DNA of 64,000 nt, taken from NCBI GenBank assembly GCA_017397935.1, contig JAFQHN010000024.1:121234-185233 (forward strand). The letters run 5' to 3'. Origin of the DNA: Bacillota bacterium (GTDB lineage Bacteria > Bacillota > Dehalobacteriia > UBA4068 > UBA4997). The translations under genes were made by a program, and so were the position numbers. Shown here piece by piece: positions 16,624 to 26,255 of this stretch. Positions within the stretch are counted from its first letter, which is position 1. Each line of letters opens with the position of its first letter. The notes beneath the pieces are model-generated. The model did not search any database and had not been told where the DNA came from. It was given only the letters and a program-made list of their open reading frames with translations.

Positions 16624-17589
16624 ATGGGTTTTTTTGATAAACTGAAACAGGGACTCAGCAAAACGCGTGACGATTTTAACAACAAAATGTCGGCGGTGTT
16701 TTCTTTGGGCCGTAAAATTGATGAGGAATTTTACGAGGAGTTGGAGGAAACGCTTATCCAGGCGGATGTTGGCGTGCAGACGGCCATTGAGCTGACTGAG
16801 CGTTTGCGTGAGCGTGAGAAAAAGGAGAAGATCCGTGAGGTGGCGGCTTTGCGTTTGGCCTTGCAGGATGAGATCGTCAAAATTCTTAAAGGCTCGGAGG
16901 AGGGCGAGGATAAAAACCGCTTCCGCTTAAAGGGCGGCCGCCTGAATGTGATTTTGGTGGTGGGCGTAAACGGCGCCGGCAAAACAACCACCATTGGTAA
17001 GATGGCCAATTATTACCACTCCATCGGTCATAATGTGCTGTTGGCTGCGGCTGATACCTTCCGTGCGGCGGCGATTGAGCAGCTTTGTACCTGGGGTGAG
17101 CGTGCCGGTGTGGATGTTATCCGTCAGGCAAGCGGAGCCGACCCGGGCGCGGTGGTTTTTGATGCCTGCCATGCCGCAACCAGCCGAGGTGCCAATATTT
17201 TGATTGTGGATACCGCAGGGCGCTTGCAGAATAAGACCAACCTGATGCAGGAATTGAGCAAAATCAACCGTATTATTGAGCGTGAAGTGCCCAATGCTAA
17301 TGTGGAGGTGCTGTTGGTGCTGGATTCCGGCACCGGCCAGAACGCCATCAGCCAGGCCAAGCTGTTTGGCGAGGTGGTGCCGCTTACCGGTATCATTTTG
17401 ACTAAGCTGGACGGTACGGCCAAGGGCGGTGTGGTTATCGGTATCACCAATGAACTGAACCTGCCGGTGAAGATGATTGGTGTGGGCGAGGGCATTGATG
17501 ACCTGCGTGAGTTTGTGGCTGCGGATTTTGCGGCGGCTCTGTTTGCCGATGATAACCAGGAGGCCAGCAACTATGAGGTTTTGATGTAA
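16624..17589 (+). CDS. ftsY: Signal recognition particle receptor FtsY
   Basis: 321 residues. SRP-GTPase receptor that docks ribosome-nascent chain complexes at the membrane translocon. Four-helix N domain (starting MGFFDKLKQGLSKT) and G domain with P-loop GVNGAGKTTT at ~114-123, DTAGR and the TKLDGTAKGG motif. It lacks the long acidic A domain of E. coli, as is usual in Gram-positives. ATG 16624 is chosen over the in-frame TTG at 16618 because GGAGG (16613-16617) ends 6 bases before it. Confidence 0.97.
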   Translation: MGFFDKLKQGLSKTRDDFNNKMSAVFSLGRKIDEEFYEELEETLIQADVGVQTAIELTERLREREKKEKIREVAALRLALQDEIVKILKGSEEGEDKNRFRLKGGRLNVILVVGVNGAGKTTTIGKMANYYHSIGHNVLLAAADTFRAAAIEQLCTWGERAGVDVIRQASGADPGAVVFDACHAATSRGANILIVDTAGRLQNKTNLMQELSKINRIIEREVPNANVEVLLVLDSGTGQNAISQAKLFGEVVPLTGIILTKLDGTAKGGVVIGITNELNLPVKMIGVGEGIDDLREFVAADFAAALFADDNQEASNYEVLM

Positions 17590-17657
17590 TATTGCTGTTT
17601 TAAGTGATGAAGTGCAGACTTGAAGTGCAGAAATGAAATGCAGAAAGGTGGATTGTT

Positions 17658-18395
17658 ATGCTGGGTTTAATTGCCGGTACCGGTTTTTATGATTGGGAGG
17701 CGCTGGAAAATCAGCAGGAGAAGCTGATTGACACGCCTTATGGGCAGGCAACGGTTTTTCTGGGAGAGGTGGCAACACCTGAGGGCAGGAAGCCGCTGGC
17801 TTTTTTGCCGAGACACGCCAAAAATCACACTATTCCGCCGCATAAAATCAATTATCGGGCCAACATTTGGGCGTTGAAAAGCCTTGGGGTGGATAAAATC
17901 GTGGCGGTAAATGCGGTTGGTTCTCTGCTGACCGATGTGCCGCCGGGCAGTATTGTGCTGGTGGATGATTTTCTGGATTTCACTTTTGGGCGGGAACACA
18001 CTTATTTTACCGGCGGCGAAGCCGGTTTGCAGCACACCGATATGACCAACTGCTACGACCGTGACTGGCAGCAGCAGATCAAGGCGGCAGCCGATAAGGC
18101 GGGCATTGAGCTGGTGCAGGACGGTGTTTATGTTTGTGTGCAGGGGCCGCGCTTTGAATCACGGGCGGAGATTAGGGCATACGGACGGCTGGGTGGTACG
18201 GTTTCCGGCATGACAGGCGTGCCGGAGGTTACATTGGCCAATGAGCTGGGTTTGATTTACGGTTCTTTGGCGCTGGTGACCAACTTCTGCTGCGGCCTGG
18301 CGCCGGCCGTTAGTGATGACGAGGTGCGGGTGGTAATGAAAGCCAACACCGAGAAGCTGACCAAAATTTTGCTGCAAATTGTGGCGGCATATTAA
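17658..18395 (+). CDS. mtnP: S-methyl-5'-thioadenosine/thioinosine phosphorylase family
   Basis: 245 residues of the PNP/MTAP family (COG0005). N-terminal GLIAGTGFYDWE, the phosphate-binding FLPRHAKNHTIPPHKINYR region, VNAVGSL and the EVTLANELG segment fit an MTA/MTI phosphorylase that recycles the by-product of polyamine synthesis and SAM use. Substrate choice (MTA, MTI or other purine nucleoside) cannot be settled by eye. AAAGGTGG precedes ATG 17658. It follows ftsY by 68 bp and ends at a terminator. Confidence 0.9.
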   Translation: MLGLIAGTGFYDWEALENQQEKLIDTPYGQATVFLGEVATPEGRKPLAFLPRHAKNHTIPPHKINYRANIWALKSLGVDKIVAVNAVGSLLTDVPPGSIVLVDDFLDFTFGREHTYFTGGEAGLQHTDMTNCYDRDWQQQIKAAADKAGIELVQDGVYVCVQGPRFESRAEIRAYGRLGGTVSGMTGVPEVTLANELGLIYGSLALVTNFCCGLAPAVSDDEVRVVMKANTEKLTKILLQIVAAY

Positions 18396-18437
18396 AGGCG
18401 TATTAAAGCATATTAAATATGATAGAAAATTTTATAG

Positions 18438-18467
18438 ACGGGGCTGCCTGGGGGCGGCTCCGTTTTT
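18438..18467 (+). terminator. Intrinsic terminator after mtnP
   Basis: An 11-bp stem (ACGGGGCTGCC with GGCGGCTCCGT, two G-U pairs) and a TTTTT run at 18463-18467. It ends the long plsX-to-mtnP gene run. Confidence 0.8.
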
Positions 18468-18586
18468 CTGTTGATAATAGACTGCGTGGTAATATGGCTG
18501 TAAATTTTTGCATATAGTTTACCAACGTGAGAGGAAAAATCAGCCGCAAAGTTTGGCTGGATAAATTTGACGAAACAGGTGAAGTT

Positions 18587-19138
18587 ATGACAAAAATTGA
18601 GCGATTTGATAATAATGTGGTGCTGATTGGCATGATGGGCGTGGGCAAAACGGCGGTTGGGCGTTTGCTGGCCGAGGAGTTGGCGTATGATTTCGTGGAT
18701 ATGGATGCCGAGATGGAGCAGATTTGCGGCCTGAAATTAAGTGAGATTTACCGCAGGTATGGGCAAATCAGATTTTATGCCGAGGAAAAGCTGCTGTTGA
18801 ACAAGCAGTTGGGCAGTGGCAGACGGATAATTGCGGCGGGCGGCGCGCTGATGCCCACCGCCGAGCAGCAGGATTTGTGGCGAAAATTGGGGACGGTTAT
18901 CTGGCTGACCTCTGATGCGGACAGTATTTTGCGGCGTATGCGGCGCAAACAAAACCGAATTTTTTTGCCGAAGAAGGCCACGGTGGCCGATGTGCAGCAG
19001 ATCATGGCGGCAAGGAGGCCGTTTTATGAGCAGGCGGCGGAGTATTGCGTGAATATGGCCAAAATGAACCCTGAACAGGCGGCGGCCAAAATAATTGCCC
19101 AGCTTACGGCTGATGATTTGACAACACCAATAATTTAA
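18587..19138 (+). CDS. Shikimate kinase-like P-loop kinase, active site altered
   Basis: 183 residues with the shikimate kinase fold: Walker A GMMGVGKTAVG (residues 15-25), FVDMDAEME with the substrate/Mg Asp pair at 38 and 40, lid Arg in KQNRIFL (~124), and ARRPFYEQAA. Two usually invariant features differ. The Phe-Arg of the shikimate-binding FRxxE motif reads F-Y (63-64), and the GGG loop reads GGA (85-87). It could therefore be a shikimate kinase with unusual residues or a kinase for another small substrate. ATG 18587 has AGGTGA upstream; a GTG-initiated extension to 18527 is less likely. No other aromatic pathway gene is adjacent. Confidence 0.7.
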   Translation: MTKIERFDNNVVLIGMMGVGKTAVGRLLAEELAYDFVDMDAEMEQICGLKLSEIYRRYGQIRFYAEEKLLLNKQLGSGRRIIAAGGALMPTAEQQDLWRKLGTVIWLTSDADSILRRMRRKQNRIFLPKKATVADVQQIMAARRPFYEQAAEYCVNMAKMNPEQAAAKIIAQLTADDLTTPII

Positions 19139-19221
19139 GGGAAATTATATTGAAAATGTATAAAAATTGAATTTTGCCGGCCGGTTATTGACAGTTTTTT
19201 GTGGTTTATTGGGGCAAATGC

Positions 19222-19250
19222 TTGACAAGTTGACACGCAAACTATACAAT
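19222..19250 (+). promoter_or_regulatory. Sigma-A promoter of the orphan transcript
   Basis: Consensus TTGACA (19222-19227), 17-bp spacer, TACAAT (19245-19250). A second TTGACA at 19230-19235 overlaps the spacer region. It lies about 360 bases upstream of the rny ATG. Confidence 0.7.
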
Positions 19251-19539
19251 ATATATTGTAGTTGTAAAGATTATCATTATTTTTACGGCTTTTAGAATAG
19301 ATTATTACATTTTTTCGGTTAACGCTGTAAGCAGGCAGGCATTTGTATAAATTTGCTTGATTTATAGATAATTTTCTAATAGATTTTCTCAGATAATTCT
19401 CTTAAATAAATCTTAAAAGTTTATATAGTCGGGTTTTGGCTGATGATAAGGCAGATTGGCGCGTCAACGGTTTGGTGCTGTCGGTTATCTGCTGCTGCCC
19501 GGCGGTTTTATGAAGCCGCAAATGTAAGTTTATTCTAAA

Positions 19540-19565
19540 AGTCCGGATTATTCCGGACTGTTTTT
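19540..19565 (+). terminator. Intrinsic terminator just upstream of rny
   Basis: Perfect 8-bp stem AGTCCGGA/TCCGGACT with a TTAT loop (19540-19559), then GTTTTTA. It separates the upstream promoter from rny, whose ATG is 45 bp downstream. Confidence 0.85.
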
Positions 19566-19609
19566 ATGTTGAGAACTGGAAGATTTTGAAGAATTAGGAG
19601 GTGAATTTG

Positions 19610-21154
19610 ATGGGTAATATGTTGCAGAATCTGCTGTTTCTGGGGGCCGGCTTGCTGATTGGTTATCTGGCCTGTACCTTTATTTATCGTAAGGTGACCG
19701 AGGCTAAGGTTGGTTCGGCCAAGGATACGGTGGAGAAGATGTTGGAGGATGCCGCCAGAGATGCCGAAGCGCAGAGAAAAGAGGCATTGTTGGAGGCTAA
19801 GGATGAAATCTTTAAGATGCGTAACGATGCCGAGCGCGAGCTGAAATCCCGTCGGCATGAGTTGAATCAGATGGAGCAGCGTTTGTTGCAGAAGGAAGAT
19901 TCTTTGGACAAGAAGCTGGACAGTATTGAAAGAAAAGAAAGCCGCCTGAATGCCAAAGATAACGAGCTGGAACAGATGCGCGAGAAGCTGAACAATATGC
20001 AGCAGGAGCAGTTGGCAGAATTGGAGAGAATTTCCGGGCTTACCTGTGAGCAGGCCAAGGAAAAACTACTGAATGATGTCAATAAAGAAGTTCAGGTTGA
20101 TATGGCAGCTATGATTCGTGAGATGGAAGCGCAGGCCAAGGAGGAAGGCGAAACCAAGGCCAGAGAAATCATCACCGCGGCCATTCAGCGTGTGGCGGCT
20201 GACCATGTGGCTGAAAGTACTGTTTCGGTGGTGGCTTTGCCCAACGAGGAAATGAAGGGCCGTATTATCGGCCGAGAGGGCAGAAATATCCGCACTCTGG
20301 AAAATCTGACCGGTATTGACCTGATTATCGACGATACTCCCGAGGCTGTGATTTTGTCCGGCTTTGACCCTGTTCGTCGAGAGATTGCCCGTCTGGCTTT
20401 GGGTAAGCTTATTGTTGACGGCCGTATCCATCCTGCCCGTATTGAGGAAATGGTGGAAAAATCCAAGAAGGAAGTTGAGCAGAAAATCCGCCAGGAGGGC
20501 GAGCAGGCTGTGCTGGAAACCAATGTTCACGGCTTGCACCCTGAGCTGGTTAAGCTGTTGGGTCGTCTGCATTATCGCACAAGTTACGGCCAGAATGTTT
20601 TGAAGCACGCCATTGAGGTTTCGCATCTGGCAGGTATCATGGCGGCGGAAATCGGTGTTGATGTAACACTGGCCAAGCGTGCCGGTTTGCTGCATGATAT
20701 TGGTAAGGCGCTTGACCATGAAATCGAAGGCCCGCACGTGGAAATCGGTGCGGATATTGCCAAGAAGTACCGCGAAAGCGCTCCGGTGATTCATTGTATT
20801 ATGGCACATCACGGTGACATCGAGGTTGAATCGATTGAAGCTGCGCTGGTGCAGGCTGCCGATGCTATTTCGGCTGCCCGTCCGGGTGCTCGCCGTGATA
20901 CGCTGGAATCTTACATCAAGCGTATGGAAAAACTGGAATCTATCGCCAACGATTTTGAGGGCGTGGAAAGTGCCTATGCTATTCAGGCCGGCCGCGAGGT
21001 GCGTATTATGGTTAAGCCTGATAAGGTTTCCGAAAACCGTGCCGAGGTTATGGTGCGCGAGATTGCCAAACGCATTGAGGCTGAGCTGGATTATCCCGGC
21101 CAAATCAAGATTGTGTTGATTAGAGAAACCCGCGTAACCGATTACGCAAAATAA
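19610..21154 (+). CDS. rny: Ribonuclease Y
   Basis: 514 residues. Membrane-tethered endoribonuclease that starts bulk mRNA decay in Firmicutes. N-terminal transmembrane helix ([19 protein letters not shown]), long coiled coil to about residue 200, KH domain with [10 protein letters not shown], and HD domain with [12 protein letters not shown], the metal-binding HD motif. ATG 19610 has AGGAGGTG ending 6 bases upstream, so the in-frame GTG at 19601 is part of the SD. The terminator immediately upstream means it needs readthrough or a promoter hidden in 19500-19600. Confidence 0.97.
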   Translation: MGNMLQNLLFLGAGLLIGYLACTFIYRKVTEAKVGSAKDTVEKMLEDAARDAEAQRKEALLEAKDEIFKMRNDAERELKSRRHELNQMEQRLLQKEDSLDKKLDSIERKESRLNAKDNELEQMREKLNNMQQEQLAELERISGLTCEQAKEKLLNDVNKEVQVDMAAMIREMEAQAKEEGETKAREIITAAIQRVAADHVAESTVSVVALPNEEMKGRIIGREGRNIRTLENLTGIDLIIDDTPEAVILSGFDPVRREIARLALGKLIVDGRIHPARIEEMVEKSKKEVEQKIRQEGEQAVLETNVHGLHPELVKLLGRLHYRTSYGQNVLKHAIEVSHLAGIMAAEIGVDVTLAKRAGLLHDIGKALDHEIEGPHVEIGADIAKKYRESAPVIHCIMAHHGDIEVESIEAALVQAADAISAARPGARRDTLESYIKRMEKLESIANDFEGVESAYAIQAGREVRIMVKPDKVSENRAEVMVREIAKRIEAELDYPGQIKIVLIRETRVTDYAK

Positions 21155-21167
21155 AAATGTTTCTTAT

Positions 21168-21212
21168 AAAAGGCTGTGTTCTGTATGAAAAATGCGGAAT
21201 ATGGCCTTTTTT
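21168..21212 (+). terminator. Terminator after rny
   Basis: AAAAGGC (21168-21174) pairs with GCCTTTT around a long imperfect stem, ending in a T run at 21207-21212. Confidence 0.6.
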
Positions 21213-21635
21213 ATTGTGTTGGCGGTGATTATAAAATGTATAATCGGGCAGAATATACATAGCTGAATAATTGATTGTCTGTAAATGTCAATAAAACTAT
21301 TATGATGAAGAAAAAATTCTCCTGTACCGCAGGTGGGTTGGAGCGATACGCTATATACAGGTGATTTAAGATAATTTTCTGCAATAAATGCGTAAATATT
21401 AGCCAATTTAGCCAAATTAGTGCTGGACTATTTGCGTAAAATAACTTATAATATAAATGAAAGAGAGGGTAGGCGGTGATGCAAATAAACCGCTTTATTC
21501 AATACTTTCAGGTATAGTTTATATCACATTTGTTGTTTTGTCTGATAATGCGAAAATTTTTTGTCTATCCGTAGATTTGGCAGATAACGATGCCAAAATA
21601 CGGCTGATTTAATGAGCGAAAAAAATAGCTATTTA
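21213..21635. other. AT-rich gap with no gene recognised
   Basis: This 420-bp stretch between the rny terminator and the mutA promoter holds only short, poorly initiated frames on either strand. I see no tRNA, riboswitch core or repeat. It may contain distal control sites for the mut operon. Confidence 0.5.
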
Positions 21636-21664
21636 TTGACAATTTGCAACAAGTGTTATATAAT
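21636..21664 (+). promoter_or_regulatory. Consensus promoter of the methylmalonyl-CoA mutase genes
   Basis: TTGACA (21636-21641), 17-bp spacer and TATAAT (21659-21664), fully consensus. The predicted transcript has a ~360-nt leader before the mutA ATG at 22031. The strength agrees with the biased codon use of mutA and mutB. Confidence 0.85.
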
Positions 21665-21738
21665 ATGTTTCGGTAATGGTAATGTGGAGTTTTTATGTGG
21701 TGGAGGTTGATTTTGGCTTCCAAAATATAAAAATTTCG

Positions 21739-21769
21739 CAGCATATTAGTAGGTAATATGCTGATTACC
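21739..21769 (+). promoter_or_regulatory. Mutually exclusive hairpins in the mutA leader
   Basis: CAGCATATTA (21739-21748) pairs perfectly with TAATATGCTG (21754-21763) over 10 bp. Alternatively GGTAAT (21752-21757) pairs with ATTACC (21764-21769). Both cannot form at once. There is no T run, so this is either a translation/processing switch or an operator in DNA. No cobalamin-riboswitch B12 box is visible. Confidence 0.4.
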
Positions 21770-22030
21770 ACCGTTGATTACAATCTGTGCAATATCAGCG
21801 TGTATTCATGTATGATTTTGAACGAATTACAGCTGTCGTAGCTAAAAAATTTTACTCTTATGATGCCGACATAAGATTGAAAATTTGGGTTATGTATGGC
21901 TGCTTGTTTGTGTGATTATGCCTGATATGGCTGAGTCTGCTTGATATCTGTTGCTGCCAGGTAGTGATGAATATTAAAGTTGTTGCACGGATAGTATATG
22001 AACTATAATTTTTCAGAAAGGAAGTTAAAC

Positions 22031-24001
22031 ATGGAAAAAGAAAAAAACACAACATTGCCGGCAGTTTCTTTCGACGAATTCAGTGTTCCTACTTATGAAG
22101 AATGGAAAGAAGCCGCAATCGCTGCATTGAAGGGTGCACCTTTCGATAAAAAGATGTACACCAAGACCTACGAAGGCATCACCTTGCAGCCCATTTACAC
22201 CTTGGCTGATGTTGAAAACAATGCTCAGGCACAGACCATGCCTGGCGCTACTGATTACCTGAGAGGCACCAATGCAGGAGGTTACATTGCTAACCCCTGG
22301 AAGATCGCACAGGGTATCGATGCTGTTGACCCCGCTGAGTTCAACAAGCTGGCTAAGTATGAGCTGGAGAAGGGTGCTACTGCTGTAACTGTTGAGCTGT
22401 CCAAGGCTACCAAGCAGGGTGTTGCTTACACTGCTGAGACCGAGGGCCGCGGCGTAGCTATCCAGGATGCTGAGGACGTAAAAGTTGCTTTGGACGGCAT
22501 CACTGCTCCTGTATACGCTGCTGCTGGCGCTTCTGCTCTGCCCCTGTTGGGCCTGATCAAAGAAGCTGGCGTTGAGGTTACCGGTTGCATCGGTGCTGAC
22601 CCGATCGGCGCTCTGCTGGCTGATGGCTGCCTGCCCTGCGCTATTGACGCTCTGCTGGACGAAATGGCTGAAACCGTTAAGACTGCTCCCGCTGGCTTGA
22701 AGGTTATCAACATCGACGGCACTGTATATGGCAATGGCGGCGCTTCTGCTGTTCAGGAAACCGCATACGCTTTCGCTACTGCTGCTTACTATATCAAAGC
22801 ATTGCAGGAAAAAGGCTTGACCGTTGACGAAGTTGCTCAGAAAACCGTATTCAGCTTCGCAGTAGGCTCCAACTTCTTTATGGAGATTGCTCGTCTGCGT
22901 GCTGCTAAGGCTGTTTGGGCTCAGATCGTTCGTGAGTTGGGCGGCAACGAAGAGTCTCAGAAGATCGACATCTTCGCTCGTACTTCCGCATTCACCAAGA
23001 CCGTTTATGATCCCTATGCAAACTTGCTGCGTACCACCACTGAGGCTTTCTCTGCTGTTGTTGGCGGCATCAATGCTTTGCAGGTTGCTCCTTTCGATGA
23101 GCCCATCGGTCCTGCTGATACTCAGTCCCTGCGTTACGCTCGTAACCAGAACCTGCTGTTCGCTAAGGAGTTCGGTATGGATTATACCGTTGACCCGGCT
23201 GGCGGCTCTTTCTATGTTGAAACTTTGACTGCTCAGGTTATCGAAGCTGTTAAGGCTCTGTACGCTGAGGTTGCCGCTACCGGTATCGTTGAGGCTGTTA
23301 TGGCCGGTACCGTTCAGGCTGCTGTTGCTGCTGTTCTGGAAGAACGTTTCAAGAACCTGCAGGTTCGCAAAGACGTTGCTGTTGGTAACAATATGTACGC
23401 TAACACCATCGAACAGCTGATCGTTAAAGATCTGACTGCTCAGGACGCTGCTAAGGCTGCTGCCGCTTCTGCCGGCAAGACTGCTCTGGCTGACGCTCGC
23501 GCTGCACTGAACAAGGGCGAAGCTGTTACCGCTACCGCTATTGGCGCTCGTCGTTGGGTAGAACAGTATGAACAGTTGCGTATGGCTACTGAGGCTGCTG
23601 CTGCTGACGGCAAGACCGTTAATGTATTCTTGGCCAACTATGGTCCCATTCCGAAGCATAAGGGCCGTGCTGATTTCAGCAGAGGCTTCTTCGAAGTTGC
23701 TAACTTCAATGTAATCGGCAACGATGGTTTCCCCACTGCTGAGGAAGCTGCTGCTGCTGCTATCGAATCCGGCGCTGATGTTGCAGTTATCTGCGGCACC
23801 GACGACGTATATCCGGAAATCGTTCCTGTAATCGCACAGGCTATCAAGGCTGCTAAACCCGAAATGAAGGTTGTTGTAGCTGGCGCCCCCGGCGAAAACA
23901 AGGAAGCATTTGATGCTGCCGGCGTTGACACCTATGTTCATGTTGGCGCTAACTGCTATCAGATTTTGAAAGCTATCCAGGAAGAAAGGGGGATTTGCTA
24001 A
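22031..24001 (+). CDS. mutA: Methylmalonyl-CoA mutase small subunit
   Basis: 656 residues. Non-catalytic beta subunit pairing with MutB in the heterodimer that interconverts (R)-methylmalonyl-CoA and succinyl-CoA. The TIM-barrel part is conserved ([21 protein letters not shown]), while the C-terminal flavodoxin-like cobalamin domain lacks DxHxxG, as expected for the small subunit. AAAGGAAG precedes ATG 22031; the upstream in-frame ATG at 21998 lacks an SD. The stop TAA shares its last A with the mutB ATG, so translation is coupled. Codons are strongly biased to GCT, GTT, CGT, CTG and AAC, unlike most neighbours, implying high expression. Confidence 0.95.
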   Translation: MEKEKNTTLPAVSFDEFSVPTYEEWKEAAIAALKGAPFDKKMYTKTYEGITLQPIYTLADVENNAQAQTMPGATDYLRGTNAGGYIANPWKIAQGIDAVDPAEFNKLAKYELEKGATAVTVELSKATKQGVAYTAETEGRGVAIQDAEDVKVALDGITAPVYAAAGASALPLLGLIKEAGVEVTGCIGADPIGALLADGCLPCAIDALLDEMAETVKTAPAGLKVINIDGTVYGNGGASAVQETAYAFATAAYYIKALQEKGLTVDEVAQKTVFSFAVGSNFFMEIARLRAAKAVWAQIVRELGGNEESQKIDIFARTSAFTKTVYDPYANLLRTTTEAFSAVVGGINALQVAPFDEPIGPADTQSLRYARNQNLLFAKEFGMDYTVDPAGGSFYVETLTAQVIEAVKALYAEVAATGIVEAVMAGTVQAAVAAVLEERFKNLQVRKDVAVGNNMYANTIEQLIVKDLTAQDAAKAAAASAGKTALADARAALNKGEAVTATAIGARRWVEQYEQLRMATEAAAADGKTVNVFLANYGPIPKHKGRADFSRGFFEVANFNVIGNDGFPTAEEAAAAAIESGADVAVICGTDDVYPEIVPVIAQAIKAAKPEMKVVVAGAPGENKEAFDAAGVDTYVHVGANCYQILKAIQEERGIC

Positions 24002-26136
24002 TGTCTACTGCTAGCTACGATGCTTGGAAGAAGCAGATTGAAGCTCAGACCGGCAAGACCATTGAAGAGTTGAGCACTCGTACAATGGAACAGATTGATG
24101 TAAAACCTTTGTATACTAAAGAAGACTATGCAGATTGCAACCAGATTGAATATATGGCTGGTATTGCTCCTAACCTGCGTGGTCCTTATCCCACGATGTA
24201 TGTTGTTCGTCCTTGGACTGTTCGTCAGTATGCTGGTTTCTCCACTGCTGAGGAATCCAACGCTTTCTACCGCCGCAACCTGGCTGCCGGTCAGAAAGGT
24301 CTGTCCATCGCATTCGACTTGGCAACCCACCGTGGTTATGACTCTGACAACGAACGTGTAGTTGGTGACGTTGGTAAGGCCGGCGTAGCCGTTGACTCCA
24401 TCTTGGATATGGAAATCCTGTTCTCCGGTATTCCGCTGGACCAGATGTCCGTTTCCATGACCATGAACGGTGCTGTACTGCCCATCTTGGCCTTCTACAT
24501 CCTGGCTGCTGAAGAGCAGGGTGTTCCCCAGAAGGTTCTGGCTGGTACCATCCAGAACGACATTCTGAAGGAATTCATGGTTCGTAACACCTATATTTAT
24601 CCCCCGGCTCCTTCCATGAGAATCATCGGCGATATCTTCGCTTTCACTTCTCAGAACATGCCCAAGTTCAACAGCATTTCGATTTCCGGTTACCATATGC
24701 AGGAAGCCGGCGCTACCAATGACATCGAAATGGCTTACACTCTGGCTGACGGTTGGGATTACATCCGCACCGGTAAGAAGGCTGGTCTGGATGTTGACGC
24801 ATTTGCTCCTCGTCTGTCCTTCTTCTGGGCAATCGGCAAGAACTACTTCATGGAAGTAGCTAAGATGCGTGCAGCTCGTATGCTGTGGGCTAAGATCGTT
24901 GCTGCTGAAGGCGCAAAGAATCCCAAGTCCTTGGCTCTGCGTACTCATAGCCAGACGTCCGGTTGGTCTTTGACCGAACAGGATCCCTTCAACAACGTTG
25001 CTCGTACTTGTGTAGAAGCTATGGGCGCAGCTCTGGGCCACACCCAGTCCCTGCACACCAACGCTCTGGACGAAGCTATCGCTCTGCCCACTGACTTCTC
25101 TGCTCGTATCGCTCGTAACACTCAGCTGTACATCCAGGACGAAACCAAGGTATGTAAGGTTATCGATCCGTGGGGCGGTTCCTACTATGTAGAAGCTTTG
25201 ACTCAGCAGCTGATCCGTCGCGGCTGGGCTCTTATTCAGGAAGTTGAGGAGTTGGGTGGTATGGCAAAAGCTATCGAAACCGGTCTGCCGAAGATGAGAA
25301 TCGAAGAAGCCGCTGCTCGCCGTCAGGCTCGCATCGACTCCGGCAACGAAAAGATTATCGGCCTGAACGAATTCAGACTGGACCATGAGGATCCGTTGGA
25401 CGTTCTGGACGTTGACAACACCGCAGTACGTAACGCTCAGATCGCTCGTCTGGAAAAACTGCGTGCAAACCGCAACCAGGCTGACGTTGACCAGGCTCTG
25501 GAAGCTATCACCAACTCCATGGAGACCGGTGAAGGCAACCTGCTGGAACTGGCTCTGAACGCTGCTCGTGTACGTGCTTCCTTGGGCGAAATCTCCGACG
25601 CAGTAGAGAAGGTTGCTGGCCGTCATAAGGCTATCATCCGCACCATCTCCGGTGTATACACCTCCGAATACAGCGACGCTGAAATCATCAAAGAAGTTCA
25701 GGATATGGCTGACGAGTTCGAGAAGAACCATGGCCGTCGTCCTCGTATCTACATCGCTAAGATGGGTCAGGACGGTCATGACCGTGGCGCTAAGGTTTGC
25801 GCTACCGCTTACGCTGACATGGGCTTTGACGTTGACATGGGTCCCCTGTTCCAGACTCCCGCTGAGTCTGCTCAGGACGCAGTTGACAATGACGTTCATG
25901 TTGTTGCAATGTCCTCTTTGGCTGCTGGTCATAAGACTCTGCTGCCTCAGCTGGTTGAAGAGTTGGAAAAGAAAGGCCGTGGCGACATCATGGTTGTTGC
26001 CGGCGGTGTAATTCCTGCTCAGGATTACCAGTACCTGTATGATCACGGCGCTGCCGCTATCTACGGTCCTGGCTCCTTGCTGCCCGCTTGTGCAAGAGAC
26101 ATTCTGGTTAAACTGAATGAAAGACTGGCTGACTAA
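24001..26136 (+). CDS. mutB: Methylmalonyl-CoA mutase large (catalytic) subunit
   Basis: 711 residues. Adenosylcobalamin-dependent catalytic subunit for the succinyl-CoA/methylmalonyl-CoA step of propionate fermentation (or its reverse). The substrate barrel contains the [18 protein letters not shown] block. The C-terminal B12 domain contains D591-G-H593-D-R-G, with His593 as lower axial cobalt ligand, and later GGVIP and GPGS motifs. The ATG overlaps the mutA stop by one base, with AAAGGGGGA as SD. Codon bias is as strong as in mutA. Epimerase and decarboxylase genes of the pathway are not in this window. Confidence 0.97.
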   Translation: MSTASYDAWKKQIEAQTGKTIEELSTRTMEQIDVKPLYTKEDYADCNQIEYMAGIAPNLRGPYPTMYVVRPWTVRQYAGFSTAEESNAFYRRNLAAGQKGLSIAFDLATHRGYDSDNERVVGDVGKAGVAVDSILDMEILFSGIPLDQMSVSMTMNGAVLPILAFYILAAEEQGVPQKVLAGTIQNDILKEFMVRNTYIYPPAPSMRIIGDIFAFTSQNMPKFNSISISGYHMQEAGATNDIEMAYTLADGWDYIRTGKKAGLDVDAFAPRLSFFWAIGKNYFMEVAKMRAARMLWAKIVAAEGAKNPKSLALRTHSQTSGWSLTEQDPFNNVARTCVEAMGAALGHTQSLHTNALDEAIALPTDFSARIARNTQLYIQDETKVCKVIDPWGGSYYVEALTQQLIRRGWALIQEVEELGGMAKAIETGLPKMRIEEAAARRQARIDSGNEKIIGLNEFRLDHEDPLDVLDVDNTAVRNAQIARLEKLRANRNQADVDQALEAITNSMETGEGNLLELALNAARVRASLGEISDAVEKVAGRHKAIIRTISGVYTSEYSDAEIIKEVQDMADEFEKNHGRRPRIYIAKMGQDGHDRGAKVCATAYADMGFDVDMGPLFQTPAESAQDAVDNDVHVVAMSSLAAGHKTLLPQLVEELEKKGRGDIMVVAGGVIPAQDYQYLYDHGAAAIYGPGSLLPACARDILVKLNERLAD

Positions 26137-26175
26137 TTTTAAGCATACTGCCTAATTTTAGCTAAATAGTCTTAT

Positions 26176-26220
26176 TATACTGGGATAGGATTGGGCGAAA
26201 GCCCAATCCTGTTCTGGTAT
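26176..26220 (+). promoter_or_regulatory. GAAA-capped perfect hairpin between mutB and meaB
   Basis: AGGATTGGGC (26187-26196), loop GAAA, GCCCAATCCT (26201-26210): 10 perfect base pairs with a GNRA tetraloop. Flanking TATAC and GTATA can extend it past a 6x6 internal loop. There is no T run, so it is more likely an RNA stabiliser or processing site that sets mutB over meaB than a terminator. Confidence 0.6.
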
Positions 26221-26255
26221 AAATTATTAAAATATTTGTTTAGGAGGGTACTATT

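Larger units (their letters stand above)
19139..19609 (+). ncRNA. Orphan promoter-to-terminator transcript upstream of rny (candidate sRNA)
   Basis: No credible ORF lies in this 470-bp gap. TTGACA (19222-19227), a 17-base spacer and TACAAT (19245-19250) form a good promoter, and an intrinsic terminator stands at 19540-19565, so a ~300-nt RNA is predicted. Its 3' part can fold: CGGG at about 19430 with CCCG near 19500, and GGCAGAT with ATCTGCT enclosed by them. I find no motif of T-box, SAM, c-di-GMP, cobalamin or TPP RNAs. It could be an independent small RNA or a leader that attenuates rny. 6S RNA was considered but I could not confirm its closing-stem and central-bubble layout. Confidence 0.4.

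Noticed and set aside
19250..19565. 6S RNA, SRP RNA or tmRNA upstream of rny
   Set aside because: I could not find the SRP tetraloop region, a tRNA-like acceptor or a clear long rod with central bubble. Left as an unclassified RNA.
21164..21771. Short minus-strand ORFs in the mutA upstream gap
   Set aside because: They lack SDs and recognisable domains, are AT-rich and overlap the rny terminator or the mut promoter.
21810..21917. 35-codon ORF in the mutA leader as a regulatory uORF
   Set aside because: No SD and no run of a single amino acid. Such ORFs are expected by chance in a 360-nt AT-rich leader.
21670..22030. Adenosylcobalamin riboswitch upstream of mutA
   Set aside because: Expected by function, but no B12 box (GCCACTG-like) or matching stem set is visible.
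22025..26046. Long minus-strand open frames opposite mutA and mutB (over 600 codons)
   Set aside because: They are mirror frames created by biased GCN/CTG codons of the real genes. They have Ser-rich, domain-free translations and no SD.
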